A stretch of DNA of 64,000 nucleotides from contig CAIRZB010000007.1 of NCBI GenBank assembly GCA_903882935.1, positions 170,310 to 234,309 of the forward strand, in the 5' to 3' direction. The notes under the pieces were generated by a model, which ran no database searches, was not told where the DNA came from, and saw only the letters and a program-made list of their open reading frames with translations. Below are positions 53,399 to 62,303 of this stretch, piece by piece. How positions within the stretch are numbered: the stretch's first letter is position 1; each line of letters opens with the position of its first letter. This DNA comes from an uncultured Parafilimonas sp. Lineage in GTDB: Bacteria; Bacteroidota; Bacteroidia; Chitinophagales; Chitinophagaceae. Made by a program: the position numbers and the translations under genes.

Positions 53399-54517
53399 AT
53401 GACGCTGATGAGGTATTTTTTACCCGTACTGCTATTTATATACGGCTGCAACGCTACTGCGGGCAGCGAAAACAAAACCACCCCCACCGAATTACCAGTA
53501 ATTACATTGGCGCAAAAAGACACCCTGCTGTACCAGGATTATGTTACTGATATACAGGCTGTAAAAAATGTGGATATACGGGCAAGGGTGCAGGGCTTTT
53601 TAGAAAATATTTTTGTAGACGAAGGCCAAACGGTTAAAAAGGGGCAGCTGCTTTTTCAAATAAATGACCAAGAGTATGTTACTGAACTGGCAAAAGCGAA
53701 AGCCAACCTATCAAGTGCCATTGCAGAAGCCAAAGGTGCCGAGTTGGAGGTAGGCCGTACCAAAATATTGGTTGACAAAAATGTAATTACGAGGTCGGAA
53801 CTTGATTTGGCCGAAGCAAAGCTAAAAGCCGCACAGGCAAAAATTGACGAAGCAACGGCATCACAAACAAACGCAGAAACAAAACTTTCCTATACAAAGG
53901 TTTTATCACCTTTTGACGGCGTAATTGACCGCATACCGCTAAAAACGGGCAGCCTTATTGACCAGGGCGCATTGTTAACCAACATTTCCGACATTCACGA
54001 AGTGTACGCATATTTTAATGTGTCGGAGAATGAATACCTGCAATACGAAAAGGCTATCAAAAGCGACCCCCATGCACAAAACAACGTAATACAGTTGATA
54101 CTTTCCGACGGCTCCAAATACGGATACGACGGAAAAATTGAAACATTAGACGGCCAGTTTGACAACAATACAGGCTCCATCGCCTTCAGGGCCAGATTTG
54201 ACAACCCAGAAAAGCTTTTGAAGCACGGGGCATCAGGCAAGATTCGGCTAACTACTGAGGAAGACAATGCGATTTTGGTTCCCCAGAAATCCGTATTTGA
54301 GATACAGGACAAAAATTATGTTTTTTTAGTGGATAAAAACAATACGGCAAGGATGCGCAGCTTTGTACCCAAAACACGCATAAACCAGTATTATATCATA
54401 CAGTCTGGCTTGCAAGCCGGTGATGTAATAGTGTACGAAGGCGTGCAAAGCCTTAGGGACGGCACACGTATTACACCGCGCATTACCAATGCCGACAGTT
54501 TAATTGCACGGCGGTAA
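53399..54517 (+). CDS. RND efflux periplasmic adaptor lipoprotein (AcrA/MexA-like)
   Basis: A 372-residue membrane-fusion protein. Lipobox IYGC (Cys17) anchors it to the inner membrane. The biotinyl-lipoyl halves are VDIRARVQGFLENIFVDEGQTVKKGQLLFQI and LSPFDGVIDRIPLKTGSLIDQG, flanking an alpha-helical hairpin (about residues 95-160: LAKAKANLSSAIAEAKGAELEVG). The beta-barrel and membrane-proximal domains follow (LLKHGASGKIRLTTEEDNAILVPQKSVFE). It links the RND pump (next gene, 77 bases away) to the TolC-type outer-membrane factor. A second ATG three codons in (MRYFL) is possible. Confidence 0.94.
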   Translation: MTLMRYFLPVLLFIYGCNATAGSENKTTPTELPVITLAQKDTLLYQDYVTDIQAVKNVDIRARVQGFLENIFVDEGQTVKKGQLLFQINDQEYVTELAKAKANLSSAIAEAKGAELEVGRTKILVDKNVITRSELDLAEAKLKAAQAKIDEATASQTNAETKLSYTKVLSPFDGVIDRIPLKTGSLIDQGALLTNISDIHEVYAYFNVSENEYLQYEKAIKSDPHAQNNVIQLILSDGSKYGYDGKIETLDGQFDNNTGSIAFRARFDNPEKLLKHGASGKIRLTTEEDNAILVPQKSVFEIQDKNYVFLVDKNNTARMRSFVPKTRINQYYIIQSGLQAGDVIVYEGVQSLRDGTRITPRITNADSLIARR

Positions 54518-54594
54518 CCTATGCGCCTACACTTTAGCCAACACCGGCAAACCAACAGTTTGCCGCATTGCCTCATTTTTAATGCCACTAAAAA

Positions 54595-57500
54595 ATGGTT
54601 GAAACATTTATCAGGCGGCCAGTGCTGTCGCTTGTAATATCATTAATAATAACACTGCTGGGCCTGCTGGCATTGTTTACCTTACCGGTAACACAGTTTC
54701 CAGATATTGTGCCGCCCTCGGTTACCGTAACCGCAAAATACACTGGCGCAAATGCCGAAGTTTGCGCCAAGGCCGTTGCAACACCTTTAGAAAGAGCCAT
54801 TAACGGCGTACCGGGCATGACTTACATGAGTTCGGTATCCAGCAACAATGGCACCACACTTATTTCCATTTCATTCAAGGTTGGCACTGACCCAGACCAA
54901 GCCGCTGTAAACGTACAAAACCGGGTTACCACGGTTTTGGATGAACTGCCGGAAGAAGTGATAAAAGCCGGCGTAACCACCGAAAAAGAAGTAAACAGCA
55001 TGCTGCTTTACCTAAACATAATGAGTGACGACACTACGGCTGACGAAAAATTCATTTATAATTTTGCCGACATAAACGTGTTGCAGGAACTGAAAAGGAT
55101 TGAAGGTGTAGGCTTTGCAGAAATTATGGGCAGCCGGGAATACTCCATGCGTGTATGGCTAAAACCAGACAGAATGGTGGCCTACAATGTGTCGGCCCAG
55201 GAAGTGGTGGATGCATTACGCAACCAAAACGTGGAAGCAGCACCTGGTAAAACCGGTGAAAGCAGCGGAAGGGAAGCACAGGCGATGCAATATGTGTTAA
55301 AATACACCGGTAAGTTTTTTGAACCAAAACAATACGAAAATATTGTTATAAGGGCGGATAACGAAGGATCAGTATTACGCATTAAAGACATAGCCGACAT
55401 TGAATTTGGCGCACTTACTTACGGCATGGTGTCAAAAACCGACGGCAGGCCTTCGGCCTCCATCATGTTAAAACAAAGGCCCGGCTCCAATGCGCGGGAA
55501 GTGATTCAAAACGTTAAACAACGGATGGCCGAGTTGAAGGAAAGCGCCTTCCCCCCGGGCATGGTATACAATTTTGCCTACGATGTTTCGCGCTTTTTAG
55601 ATGCTTCCATCCATGAAGTTATACGCACCCTGTTTGAGGCATTTTTACTGGTTTTTGTAGTGGTTTTCATCTTTCTGCAAGACTTTAGGTCAACGCTTAT
55701 ACCAGCATTGGCCGTACCGGTCGCGTTGATAGGTACCCTCTGTTTTATGCAGGTAATGGGTTTTTCCATCAATCTGCTAACCCTTTTTGCACTTGTGCTT
55801 GCCATAGGCATCGTGGTAGATAATGCCATTGTGGTAGTAGAAGCGGTGCATGTAAAAATGACCAAGCAGCACTTGCCTGCCATGGAGGCCACCATTGAAG
55901 CCATGAAGGAAATTAGTGGTGCCATCTTGGCCATTACCCTGGTTATGTCTGCCGTATTTGTACCGGTGGCATTTTTGTCGGGGCCGGTGGGCGTGTTTTA
56001 CAGGCAGTTTTCGCTAACGCTGGCAATAGCCATCGTAATATCTGGCATAAATGCGCTAACCCTAACCCCAGCACTGTGCGCACTAATGCTTAAGCATGCA
56101 CCCGTGCGCAAAAAGAAAAACCTTCTGCAACGTTTTTATGCGGTTTTTAACAAGGGTTACGATGCCACTGAAAATAAATACCAAAAATTGGTAGCCAAGG
56201 TGGCTGGGCGCAAGCTGGTTACGTTGGCCATGTTACTGGTGTTTTTTGCGGCCACTTGGGGCGTTGGCAGTGTGCTGCCCGGCGGGTTTATACCAACGGA
56301 AGACCAAGGTATGATTTATGTAAATGTTACCACGCCTGCAGGCTCAACCGTGGAGAGGACCGAAAAGGTACTTGAAGAAATACAAAAAGCCGCAGCCAAA
56401 ATGGATGCGGTAGAAAACGTGTCGGTATTAGCCGGTTACAGCCTGGTTACCGAAGTGGCAGGTGCCTCCTACGGCATGGCCATGATAAACCTAAAGGGGT
56501 GGGAAGAACGCAAAGAATCGGTAAACGACTTGATTAAAAAGTTGCAGGAAACCACCAAGCATGTAAGCGATGCCAGCATTGAGTTTTTACCCCCGCCCAC
56601 CGTGCCCGGTTTTGGTAACAGCAGCGGCTTTGAGCTACGCATTTTGGATAAAACCGGCAGTGGCGACCTACAAAAAACTGCCCAGGTTACCAACAGTTTA
56701 ATTGATGACCTTAAAAAAGGCAAAGTTGTGGGTAGCGCTTTTACGGGTTTTGACCCTGCCTTTCCCCAATACATGATACATGTTGACCAAGACATGGCCG
56801 CTAAAAAAGGCGTTACGGTTGACAACGCCATGAGTACGCTGCAAACCCTTTTGGGCAGCTTTTACGCTACCAATTTTATACGCTTTGGCCAAATGTACAA
56901 AGTTATGGTACAGGCGTACCCAAATTACCGTACCAAGCCAGAGGACATTTTAAACATGTTTGTAAAAAATAGCAAAGGCGAGCAGGTGCCATACTCAACC
57001 TTTATTTCGTTGGAAAGGGTGTATGGCCCAGAACAGCTAACACGGTACAATATGTACAACTCGGCATTAGTTACGGGTGATGCAGCCGAGGGCCACAGCA
57101 GTGGAGAAGCCATTGCCGCCGTGGAAAAACTGGCCAAGGAGAAACTACCACGCGGTTTTAGCTACGAATGGAGCGGCATGACCCGCGAACAAATACTGTC
57201 TGGCAACCAAGCCATTTACATATTTATCATCTGCCTAATTTTTGTGTATTTAATATTAGCCGCCCAATACGAAAGCTTTTTGCTGCCCCTGCCGGTAATA
57301 CTATCCTTGCCTACGGGGGTATTTGGCGCCTTTTTAGGGCTTAAGCTGCTGGGGTTAGAAAACAATATTTATGCCCAGGTAGCCTTGGTTATGCTAATAG
57401 GCTTATTGGGCAAAAATGCTATATTAATTGTGGAGTTTGCCATTTTACGCCGTAATGAAGGACACTCAATACTGGAAGCAGCCAAGCAAGGTGCGGTGTC

Positions 57501-57792
57501 GCGACTGCGGCCCATCTTAATGACCTCTTTTGCCTTTATCGCGGGGTTAATACCCCTATGCGTAGCCTCCGGGGCCGGCGCATTGGGCAACCGCTCCATC
57601 GGCACGGCAGCAGCGTTCGGCATGCTATCCGGTACCCTGTTTGGCGTAATTCTAATACCAGGGCTGTATGTAATATTTGCTACGTTGGCAGAAGGTAAAA
57701 ACTATAAGCAACACGAGCACCAGCCTTTTTCCGAGGAAGTGTCGGAACATATTCAGCACCATAACCCTCACCACCCGTCACCAAACCAATAA
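54595..57792 (+). CDS. RND multidrug efflux pump (HAE1, AcrB/MexB-like)
   Basis: A 1065-residue inner-membrane proton-driven exporter, full length for the family. It opens MVETFIRRPVLSLVISLIITLLG and has twelve transmembrane segments with two large periplasmic porter regions. The transmembrane-4 relay GIVVDNAIVVVEAVHV with adjacent Asp residues is visible, as are FNRGYD-like linker VFNKGYDATENKYQ, the second-half GYSLVTEVAG region, and FVYLILAAQYESFLLPLPVILSLPTGVFG. The C-terminal tail is His-rich (EHQPFSEEVSEHIQHHNPHH). Substrates are probably drugs, detergents or organic compounds; nothing in the sequence separates these. It sits between its adaptor and outer-membrane factor genes. Confidence 0.95.
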   Translation: MVETFIRRPVLSLVISLIITLLGLLALFTLPVTQFPDIVPPSVTVTAKYTGANAEVCAKAVATPLERAINGVPGMTYMSSVSSNNGTTLISISFKVGTDPDQAAVNVQNRVTTVLDELPEEVIKAGVTTEKEVNSMLLYLNIMSDDTTADEKFIYNFADINVLQELKRIEGVGFAEIMGSREYSMRVWLKPDRMVAYNVSAQEVVDALRNQNVEAAPGKTGESSGREAQAMQYVLKYTGKFFEPKQYENIVIRADNEGSVLRIKDIADIEFGALTYGMVSKTDGRPSASIMLKQRPGSNAREVIQNVKQRMAELKESAFPPGMVYNFAYDVSRFLDASIHEVIRTLFEAFLLVFVVVFIFLQDFRSTLIPALAVPVALIGTLCFMQVMGFSINLLTLFALVLAIGIVVDNAIVVVEAVHVKMTKQHLPAMEATIEAMKEISGAILAITLVMSAVFVPVAFLSGPVGVFYRQFSLTLAIAIVISGINALTLTPALCALMLKHAPVRKKKNLLQRFYAVFNKGYDATENKYQKLVAKVAGRKLVTLAMLLVFFAATWGVGSVLPGGFIPTEDQGMIYVNVTTPAGSTVERTEKVLEEIQKAAAKMDAVENVSVLAGYSLVTEVAGASYGMAMINLKGWEERKESVNDLIKKLQETTKHVSDASIEFLPPPTVPGFGNSSGFELRILDKTGSGDLQKTAQVTNSLIDDLKKGKVVGSAFTGFDPAFPQYMIHVDQDMAAKKGVTVDNAMSTLQTLLGSFYATNFIRFGQMYKVMVQAYPNYRTKPEDILNMFVKNSKGEQVPYSTFISLERVYGPEQLTRYNMYNSALVTGDAAEGHSSGEAIAAVEKLAKEKLPRGFSYEWSGMTREQILSGNQAIYIFIICLIFVYLILAAQYESFLLPLPVILSLPTGVFGAFLGLKLLGLENNIYAQVALVMLIGLLGKNAILIVEFAILRRNEGHSILEAAKQGAVSRLRPILMTSFAFIAGLIPLCVASGAGALGNRSIGTAAAFGMLSGTLFGVILIPGLYVIFATLAEGKNYKQHEHQPFSEEVSEHIQHHNPHHPSPNQ

Positions 57793-57806
57793 ACAGTACT
57801 GTACAA

Positions 57807-59249
57807 ATGACTAAATACATTAAACCTTTAATTGTATACACCTTAGTAGCATTGCTGCTGGTGGGCTGCGGCACCATGCAACCTGCAACCGAAGAAAAAT
57901 TGCCTACGATGCCACAAACATTTGGCAGCAGCACCGATTCGGCAACGATTGCCGATATTGGCTGGCGTACATTTTTTGCCGATACCAACTTGGTTAGATT
58001 GATAGATGTGGCCGTGCAAAACAACCCTGATGTAAAAACCGCCCTGCAAAGGGTGGTTATTGCGAAGGCAAATTCAAAAATAAGCAATGGTGCCTTGTTG
58101 CCAAATGTTGATGCAATTCTTTCCGCTGGGGCAGATAAATACGGCGACTATACCATGAACGGCGTGGGCAATTACGACACCAACTTATCGCCCAACATCG
58201 ACAAAGACCAGCACATACCCACCAACCCGACCACCGACGTTTTTCTGGGCCTGCGCAGTGCCTGGGAAATTGATGTTTGGGGTAAACTAAAAAGCAAAAA
58301 AAAGGCGGCCTACGCTCGTTACCTCGCCTCAGAAAAGGGCAGGCAGTGGGTAACCACCCAACTGGTTGCCGAAGTAGCAAACCTATACTTTGCTTTGGTG
58401 GCACAGGATGACAACCTGGCCGTTATACAACGCAATATATTGTTGCAAGAAAAAGCGTTTGATATTGTGCAAACCCAAAAAGAGGGCGGGCGGGCGACCG
58501 AACTTGCTGTGCAGCAGTTTAATGCACAGTTGTTGCACACCAAGGGCTTGGCCTATGAAATAAAGCAAACCATAACAGTGCTTGAAAACGGGCTTAACGT
58601 ACTGCTGGCAAGGTACCCCCAGCCCATTGCGCGCAGTATTTCCATCGTACACCAGCCATTGCCGTTACAATTGCAGGCCGGCATCCCATCTGGCATGTTA
58701 CGGCGGCGGGCCGATATACAACAAGCCGAACTGGAACTGCTTGGTACCAAGGCCAACGCAGAAGCTGCCCGCAAAGCCTTTTTACCATCTATAACCATTA
58801 CCCCCTATTTGGCGGTTAATGCGTTTAACCCGTCACTGCTGTTTTCTGCAGGGTCGCTGGTGTACGGGGCACTTGGTAGCCTTACAGCGCCGGTGTTTAA
58901 CAAATACCAACTGAAAACCAATTTTGCCATAGCCAATGCCGAACAAGCCACTGCGCTATATGGGTACCAAAAAACCATTCTACAAGGCGTTAGTGAAGTG
59001 GTTACTAACCTACAAGCCCTAGAAAACTATAAAAACTTTTATCGCCTTAAAGAAGACGAGGCCCGGGTTCTACAAAACGCAGCCACCATTGCCAATGAAC
59101 TTTACCTAAACGGTGCGGCAAACTACCTGGAGGTGATAACTGCCCAAAAAGGCGTGCTGGATGCGGAGCTGGAAGTAAACACTGGCAAAAAAGCATTGTT
59201 TGCGGCTTCAGTTGATTTGTATAGGAGCTTAGGGGGTGGGTGGCAGTAG
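57807..59249 (+). CDS. TolC/NodT-type outer-membrane efflux lipoprotein
   Basis: A 480-residue outer-membrane factor with lipobox LVGC (Cys21). It has two OEP repeats: the first opens GWRTFFADTNLVRLIDVAVQNNPDV, the second GMLRRRADIQQAELELLGTKANAEAARKAFLPSITITPYL. The C-terminal VSEVVTNLQALENYKNF and LNGAANYLEVITAQKGVLDAELEV segments are typical trimeric tunnel helices. Start is 14 bases after the pump gene, confirming the operon. Together the three genes supply a complete tripartite efflux system. A 12-bp perfect hairpin lies 12 bases downstream. Confidence 0.94.
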   Translation: MTKYIKPLIVYTLVALLLVGCGTMQPATEEKLPTMPQTFGSSTDSATIADIGWRTFFADTNLVRLIDVAVQNNPDVKTALQRVVIAKANSKISNGALLPNVDAILSAGADKYGDYTMNGVGNYDTNLSPNIDKDQHIPTNPTTDVFLGLRSAWEIDVWGKLKSKKKAAYARYLASEKGRQWVTTQLVAEVANLYFALVAQDDNLAVIQRNILLQEKAFDIVQTQKEGGRATELAVQQFNAQLLHTKGLAYEIKQTITVLENGLNVLLARYPQPIARSISIVHQPLPLQLQAGIPSGMLRRRADIQQAELELLGTKANAEAARKAFLPSITITPYLAVNAFNPSLLFSAGSLVYGALGSLTAPVFNKYQLKTNFAIANAEQATALYGYQKTILQGVSEVVTNLQALENYKNFYRLKEDEARVLQNAATIANELYLNGAANYLEVITAQKGVLDAELEVNTGKKALFAASVDLYRSLGGGWQ

Positions 59250-59261
59250 AGTGTAATTAAT

Positions 59262-59293
59262 GGCATTACGAAGCCTGCAAACTTCGTAATGCC
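59262..59293 (+). terminator. Perfect hairpin after the efflux operon, no T-run
   Basis: GGCATTACGAAG/CTTCGTAATGCC (59262-59273 with 59282-59293), a 12-bp perfect stem with an 8-base loop, followed by GTTACTG. It is placed where the operon should end. Confidence 0.55.
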
Positions 59294-59870
59294 GTTACTG
59301 CCCCAGTGGTAAGAAGACCGAGGTGCTAAATACACAAATCTTCAATGCAATGCCTTGCAAGTTATCACCGCAGCAAAGCGTATAAAAAGATTAGTGACAC
59401 CTAGTAATCTTATACATGATACGGTCGGTCAAAAATTAAATGTCTTATTTTTTTAAGAAAAATTATCCGGCTAATTTTGTACTTCTGCAATATCCATCTC
59501 CAAGAAACTAAATTTTAATTGTACGCTGGTTTAATGTGTTCTTGCCATTTGCACAACCTTAAAAAATTTCCTCTTGCCATTTTATGCTATCCCTTGTGTT
59601 TGCAATTGTTTACTGACCAATTTATTTATTGCCTCTGTATTACAAATGTTCAAAATAAAAAACCAGAACACATTGCCAAATTGACTCCCTGCCTTAGTGC
59701 GGCCACAACATTCAACCTACAAATTGTTTATTAAAAAAGGCTATTATGCGTCTAAACACCCAACAAGCTTACGTTACAATAACAAGCCTGTTTTGTTTAG
59801 TAAAATATAAATATTTATTATACAACCTTTTAAAATATGTTGCTGTTTATAAAAGTATAAAAACTAATTT
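59294..59870. other. Long intergenic region with promoter
   Basis: A 577-base stretch before the fasciclin gene. An exact -7 box lies at 59472-59479, almost 400 bases upstream of the next ATG. The only open frame of note (about 59534-59734) has Cys-rich, gene-unlike composition. The last 100 bases are very AT-rich. It may carry a long leader or a small RNA. Confidence 0.4.
59472..59479 (+). promoter_or_regulatory. Exact -7 box far upstream of the fasciclin gene
   Basis: TAATTTTG; an A/T-rich TTTTT patch near 59446-59452 could serve as the -33 region. The transcript start would fall near 59484. Confidence 0.45.
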
Positions 59871-60392
59871 ATGAAAATTTTCAAACGCATTGTACTTTTA
59901 TTCGTAGTAGGTATTGTTGGGTTTAACGCCTCAGCACAAATGGCAACGCAGGATATTGTAGGTGTTGCAGCCGGTTCAAAAAACCATTCAACATTGGTTG
60001 CTGCCGTTAAGGCGGCTGGCTTAGTAGAAACATTAAAAAGCAAAGGCCCTTTTACCGTATTTGCGCCAACCAACGATGCATTTAACAAACTGCCAGCAGG
60101 TACTGTAGAAACACTGCTGAAGCCAGAAAACAAAGCCAAGTTAACCGCTATACTTACTTACCACGTAGTAGCAGGTAAGCTTAACGCAAAAGCAGTATTG
60201 GCCGCCATTAAAAAAGGCAATGGTATAGCTACTTTAACCACCGTACAAGGCGGCAAACTAACTGCGGGTATTGAGGATGGCAAGGTAGTTTTGACTGACG
60301 AAAACGGCGGTAAATCAACCGTTACAGCAACTGATTTAGCGGCCACCAACGGCATTATACATGTAATTGATACTGTGGTACTGCCTAAATAA
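59871..60392 (+). CDS. Secreted fasciclin (FAS1) domain protein
   Basis: A 173-residue exported protein: signal peptide to about NASAQ (residue 23), then one FAS1 domain covering about residues 33-172. Signatures are IVGVAAGSKNHSTLVAAVKAAGL, GPFTVFAPTNDAFNKLPAGTVETLL and YHVVAGKLNAKAVLAAI (the conserved YH motif), ending TNGIIHVIDTVVLPK. FAS1 domains mediate adhesion or ligand binding. Single-domain bacterial versions are common in this phylum; a specific partner is unknown. A strong hairpin follows 16 bases after the stop. Confidence 0.93.
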   Translation: MKIFKRIVLLFVVGIVGFNASAQMATQDIVGVAAGSKNHSTLVAAVKAAGLVETLKSKGPFTVFAPTNDAFNKLPAGTVETLLKPENKAKLTAILTYHVVAGKLNAKAVLAAIKKGNGIATLTTVQGGKLTAGIEDGKVVLTDENGGKSTVTATDLAATNGIIHVIDTVVLPK

Positions 60393-60408
60393 AAAATGAA
60401 TTTTGTAT

Positions 60409-60442
60409 GCGGCTGACCCGCGAATAAGCAAGGGTCAGCCGC
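60409..60442 (+). terminator. Terminator of the fasciclin gene
   Basis: Perfect 11-bp stem GCGGCTGACCC/GGGTCAGCCGC (60409-60419 with 60432-60442), followed by a T-containing but not pure T stretch (TTATCATTT). Confidence 0.75.
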
Positions 60443-60600
60443 TTATCATTTATGAAATCTACATCAACGCAATTTATTGGGTAACGATTAAAACAATATC
60501 AATATATGCGGTTATTTAAACAGCAAGTTTTTCAAACAATGCCTTACTCTTTATAACAATTTCTTCATGCACTAAAAACGGCCTTTGTGTAGTATTTAAT

Positions 60601-60617
60601 TACATTTGGCCAAATGT
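60601..60617 (+). promoter_or_regulatory. -7 box overlapping a 16-bp perfect palindrome at the start codon
   Basis: TACATTTG at 60601-60608 is an exact -7 box. It overlaps the perfect palindrome ACATTTGGCCAAATGT (60602-60617), whose right arm contains the ATG (60614-60616). The transcript should be leaderless or nearly so, and a dimeric protein bound here would block the promoter. Confidence 0.55.
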
Positions 60618-61306
60618 TAAAATCATTGTTTGCAACTTGTTTACATAAAGCCAACGAACCCAACATTGAGGTAAGCGTTTTAATGACGGTTTTCAACCAA
60701 CCTTTTTGGTATGTGCAACGCGCAATAGATTCTGTAGTAAAGCAGGCACACAACAATGTAGAATTGTTTGTTATAGACGATGGCAGCCATCACGAATTGG
60801 GCAGCCAAATTAAAGATTACCTTTTGACCCTTAATTTTCCGGCCCAATATTTCCGGCACGAAAACATAGGGCAATCGCAATCAATAAACAAATATGTAAT
60901 GCTGTGCCATGGCAAATACATCACCATCATCGATTCGGATGATGAATATAAACAGAACCACATAGCCAACTGTTTGCAAGCCATCCACGGTGCAGATTTA
61001 ATATCATCCTTCACAGAAACCATTGTTCGTAACGAGGCGGATTATTATGTGCCAGATAAAGACGACCACACAAAAATGGTACATGTTGATGACTGTATAT
61101 TGTTTGCCACGCTGTTCGGCCGCAAAGAAGTTTTTAACCAGTTGCGCTTTGAATCGAGATACGCTGCTGATTCCATTTTTTTTGAGCAGTCATCCAATAT
61201 TTTTAGAACAAAAAAGGCAAACTTCCGGTCGTACATTTATTACCGCAATATTGATAACAGCGTTTCTGCAACATTAAAAAAACAATACGCCCTGCAACTT
61301 AGTTAG
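60614..61306 (+). CDS. Glycosyltransferase family 2
   Basis: A 230-residue cytoplasmic or membrane-associated glycosyltransferase with the GT-A fold. The opening EVSVLMTVFNQPFWYVQRAIDSVV, the LFVIDDGSHHELGSQI segment and the DxD-like metal site in ITIIDSDDEYKQNHI are typical. The C-terminal part (SSFTETIVRNEADYY onwards) is short, lacking membrane helices. It probably adds a sugar to a surface glycan; donor and acceptor are unknown. The next gene follows after 11 bases and has a related glycosyltransferase-like look, so the two form a small unit. The promoter box overlaps the start codon region. Confidence 0.88.
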   Translation: MLKSLFATCLHKANEPNIEVSVLMTVFNQPFWYVQRAIDSVVKQAHNNVELFVIDDGSHHELGSQIKDYLLTLNFPAQYFRHENIGQSQSINKYVMLCHGKYITIIDSDDEYKQNHIANCLQAIHGADLISSFTETIVRNEADYYVPDKDDHTKMVHVDDCILFATLFGRKEVFNQLRFESRYAADSIFFEQSSNIFRTKKANFRSYIYYRNIDNSVSATLKKQYALQLS

Positions 61307-61317
61307 TTGCCTTTACC

Positions 61318-62067
61318 ATGTTAACCAATACGAATAATGTTATTGCGGCCACTATGTTAACCGGGGTATACGATGTAAACCGCAGCCAAATGATAGCCGA
61401 GGATGATTTTACCCTGGTGCGTGATTGGTACACCAGCGTTGAAGACAATGGCTTAAACGGCATCATCTTTCATAATTGTTTTTCTGATGCAACTGTACAA
61501 AAGTACCAAACCGGCAACATTTCATTTAGCCGGGTAGCATACAACAGCACCATCAGCCCTAACGCGTTCCGTTACATCATATATAACCAGTTTTTACAAC
61601 AGGCGGGCAATGCGGTACAAAACATATTTTTTACCGATATCGCCGATGTTGTGGCCCTCAAAAACCCCTTTATACAGCCGGAATTTACCCAACACCCCAA
61701 CACGCTGTTTTGCGGGGACGAGGAGAGTACCCTAGATAATGAGTGGATGAACAACCACTCCACATTTTTACGCCAACATGTGGCTGGATATACGCAATAT
61801 GAGGCTGGCTACAAGAATGAAATTTTATTAAACTGCGGCGTATTTGGCGGCAATGCCAAACTAATTGCCAGCCTTGTAAGTAAACTCGCCAACCTGCATT
61901 TAACCTATACAATTCACAACAAAACCCCTTTTACCCTTGATATGGGTGCTTTTAATTTTATCGTGCGTACCCAATTTGGCACCAAACTAATACATGGCAT
62001 GCCTGTAAACACCGTGTTTAAAAAATATGAGCACCAGCGTATGGATTGTTGGTTTAGGCATAAATAA
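61318..62067 (+). CDS. Putative glycosyltransferase-like protein (GT-A fold)
   Basis: A 249-residue soluble protein. The pattern FFTDIADVVALKNPFIQ has a DxD-like acidic site typical of nucleotide-diphospho-sugar transferases, and ILLNCGVFGGNAKLIASLV is the conserved hydrophobic G-rich strand-turn seen in GT8/MNN10-like enzymes. The opening NNVIAATMLTGVYDVNR and VRDWYTSVEDNGLNGIIFHNC segments fit a Rossmann-like start. The family cannot be named precisely. It starts 11 bases after the GT2 gene and is presumably co-expressed with it. Confidence 0.7.
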   Translation: MLTNTNNVIAATMLTGVYDVNRSQMIAEDDFTLVRDWYTSVEDNGLNGIIFHNCFSDATVQKYQTGNISFSRVAYNSTISPNAFRYIIYNQFLQQAGNAVQNIFFTDIADVVALKNPFIQPEFTQHPNTLFCGDEESTLDNEWMNNHSTFLRQHVAGYTQYEAGYKNEILLNCGVFGGNAKLIASLVSKLANLHLTYTIHNKTPFTLDMGAFNFIVRTQFGTKLIHGMPVNTVFKKYEHQRMDCWFRHK

Positions 62068-62303
62068 TGCGGTTAATGCTACCCTTAAACCAACCACCTA
62101 AAAATTTACCTGCCATTTTTCCAATAATTGCTTACACAAATTCTTCAAATGCCATAAGTTTACGTTGGGCAAATAAAGCAGCCTGTTGTTAACTGTTAAT
62201 CAAAAGTTTGGGATGAAAACAGATTTGCGCAAGCACTAAAAAATAAGTATACGGCTGAGGAGTAACTGGCAATAAAAAAACATCCGCCAATTAAATAATC
62301 AAT

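Noticed and set aside
59519..59734. Possible Cys-rich small protein downstream of the 59472 promoter box
   Set aside because: Codon use and residue composition (many Cys, Leu, His) are unlike local genes, there is no signal peptide pattern, and the segment reads as AT-rich noncoding DNA.
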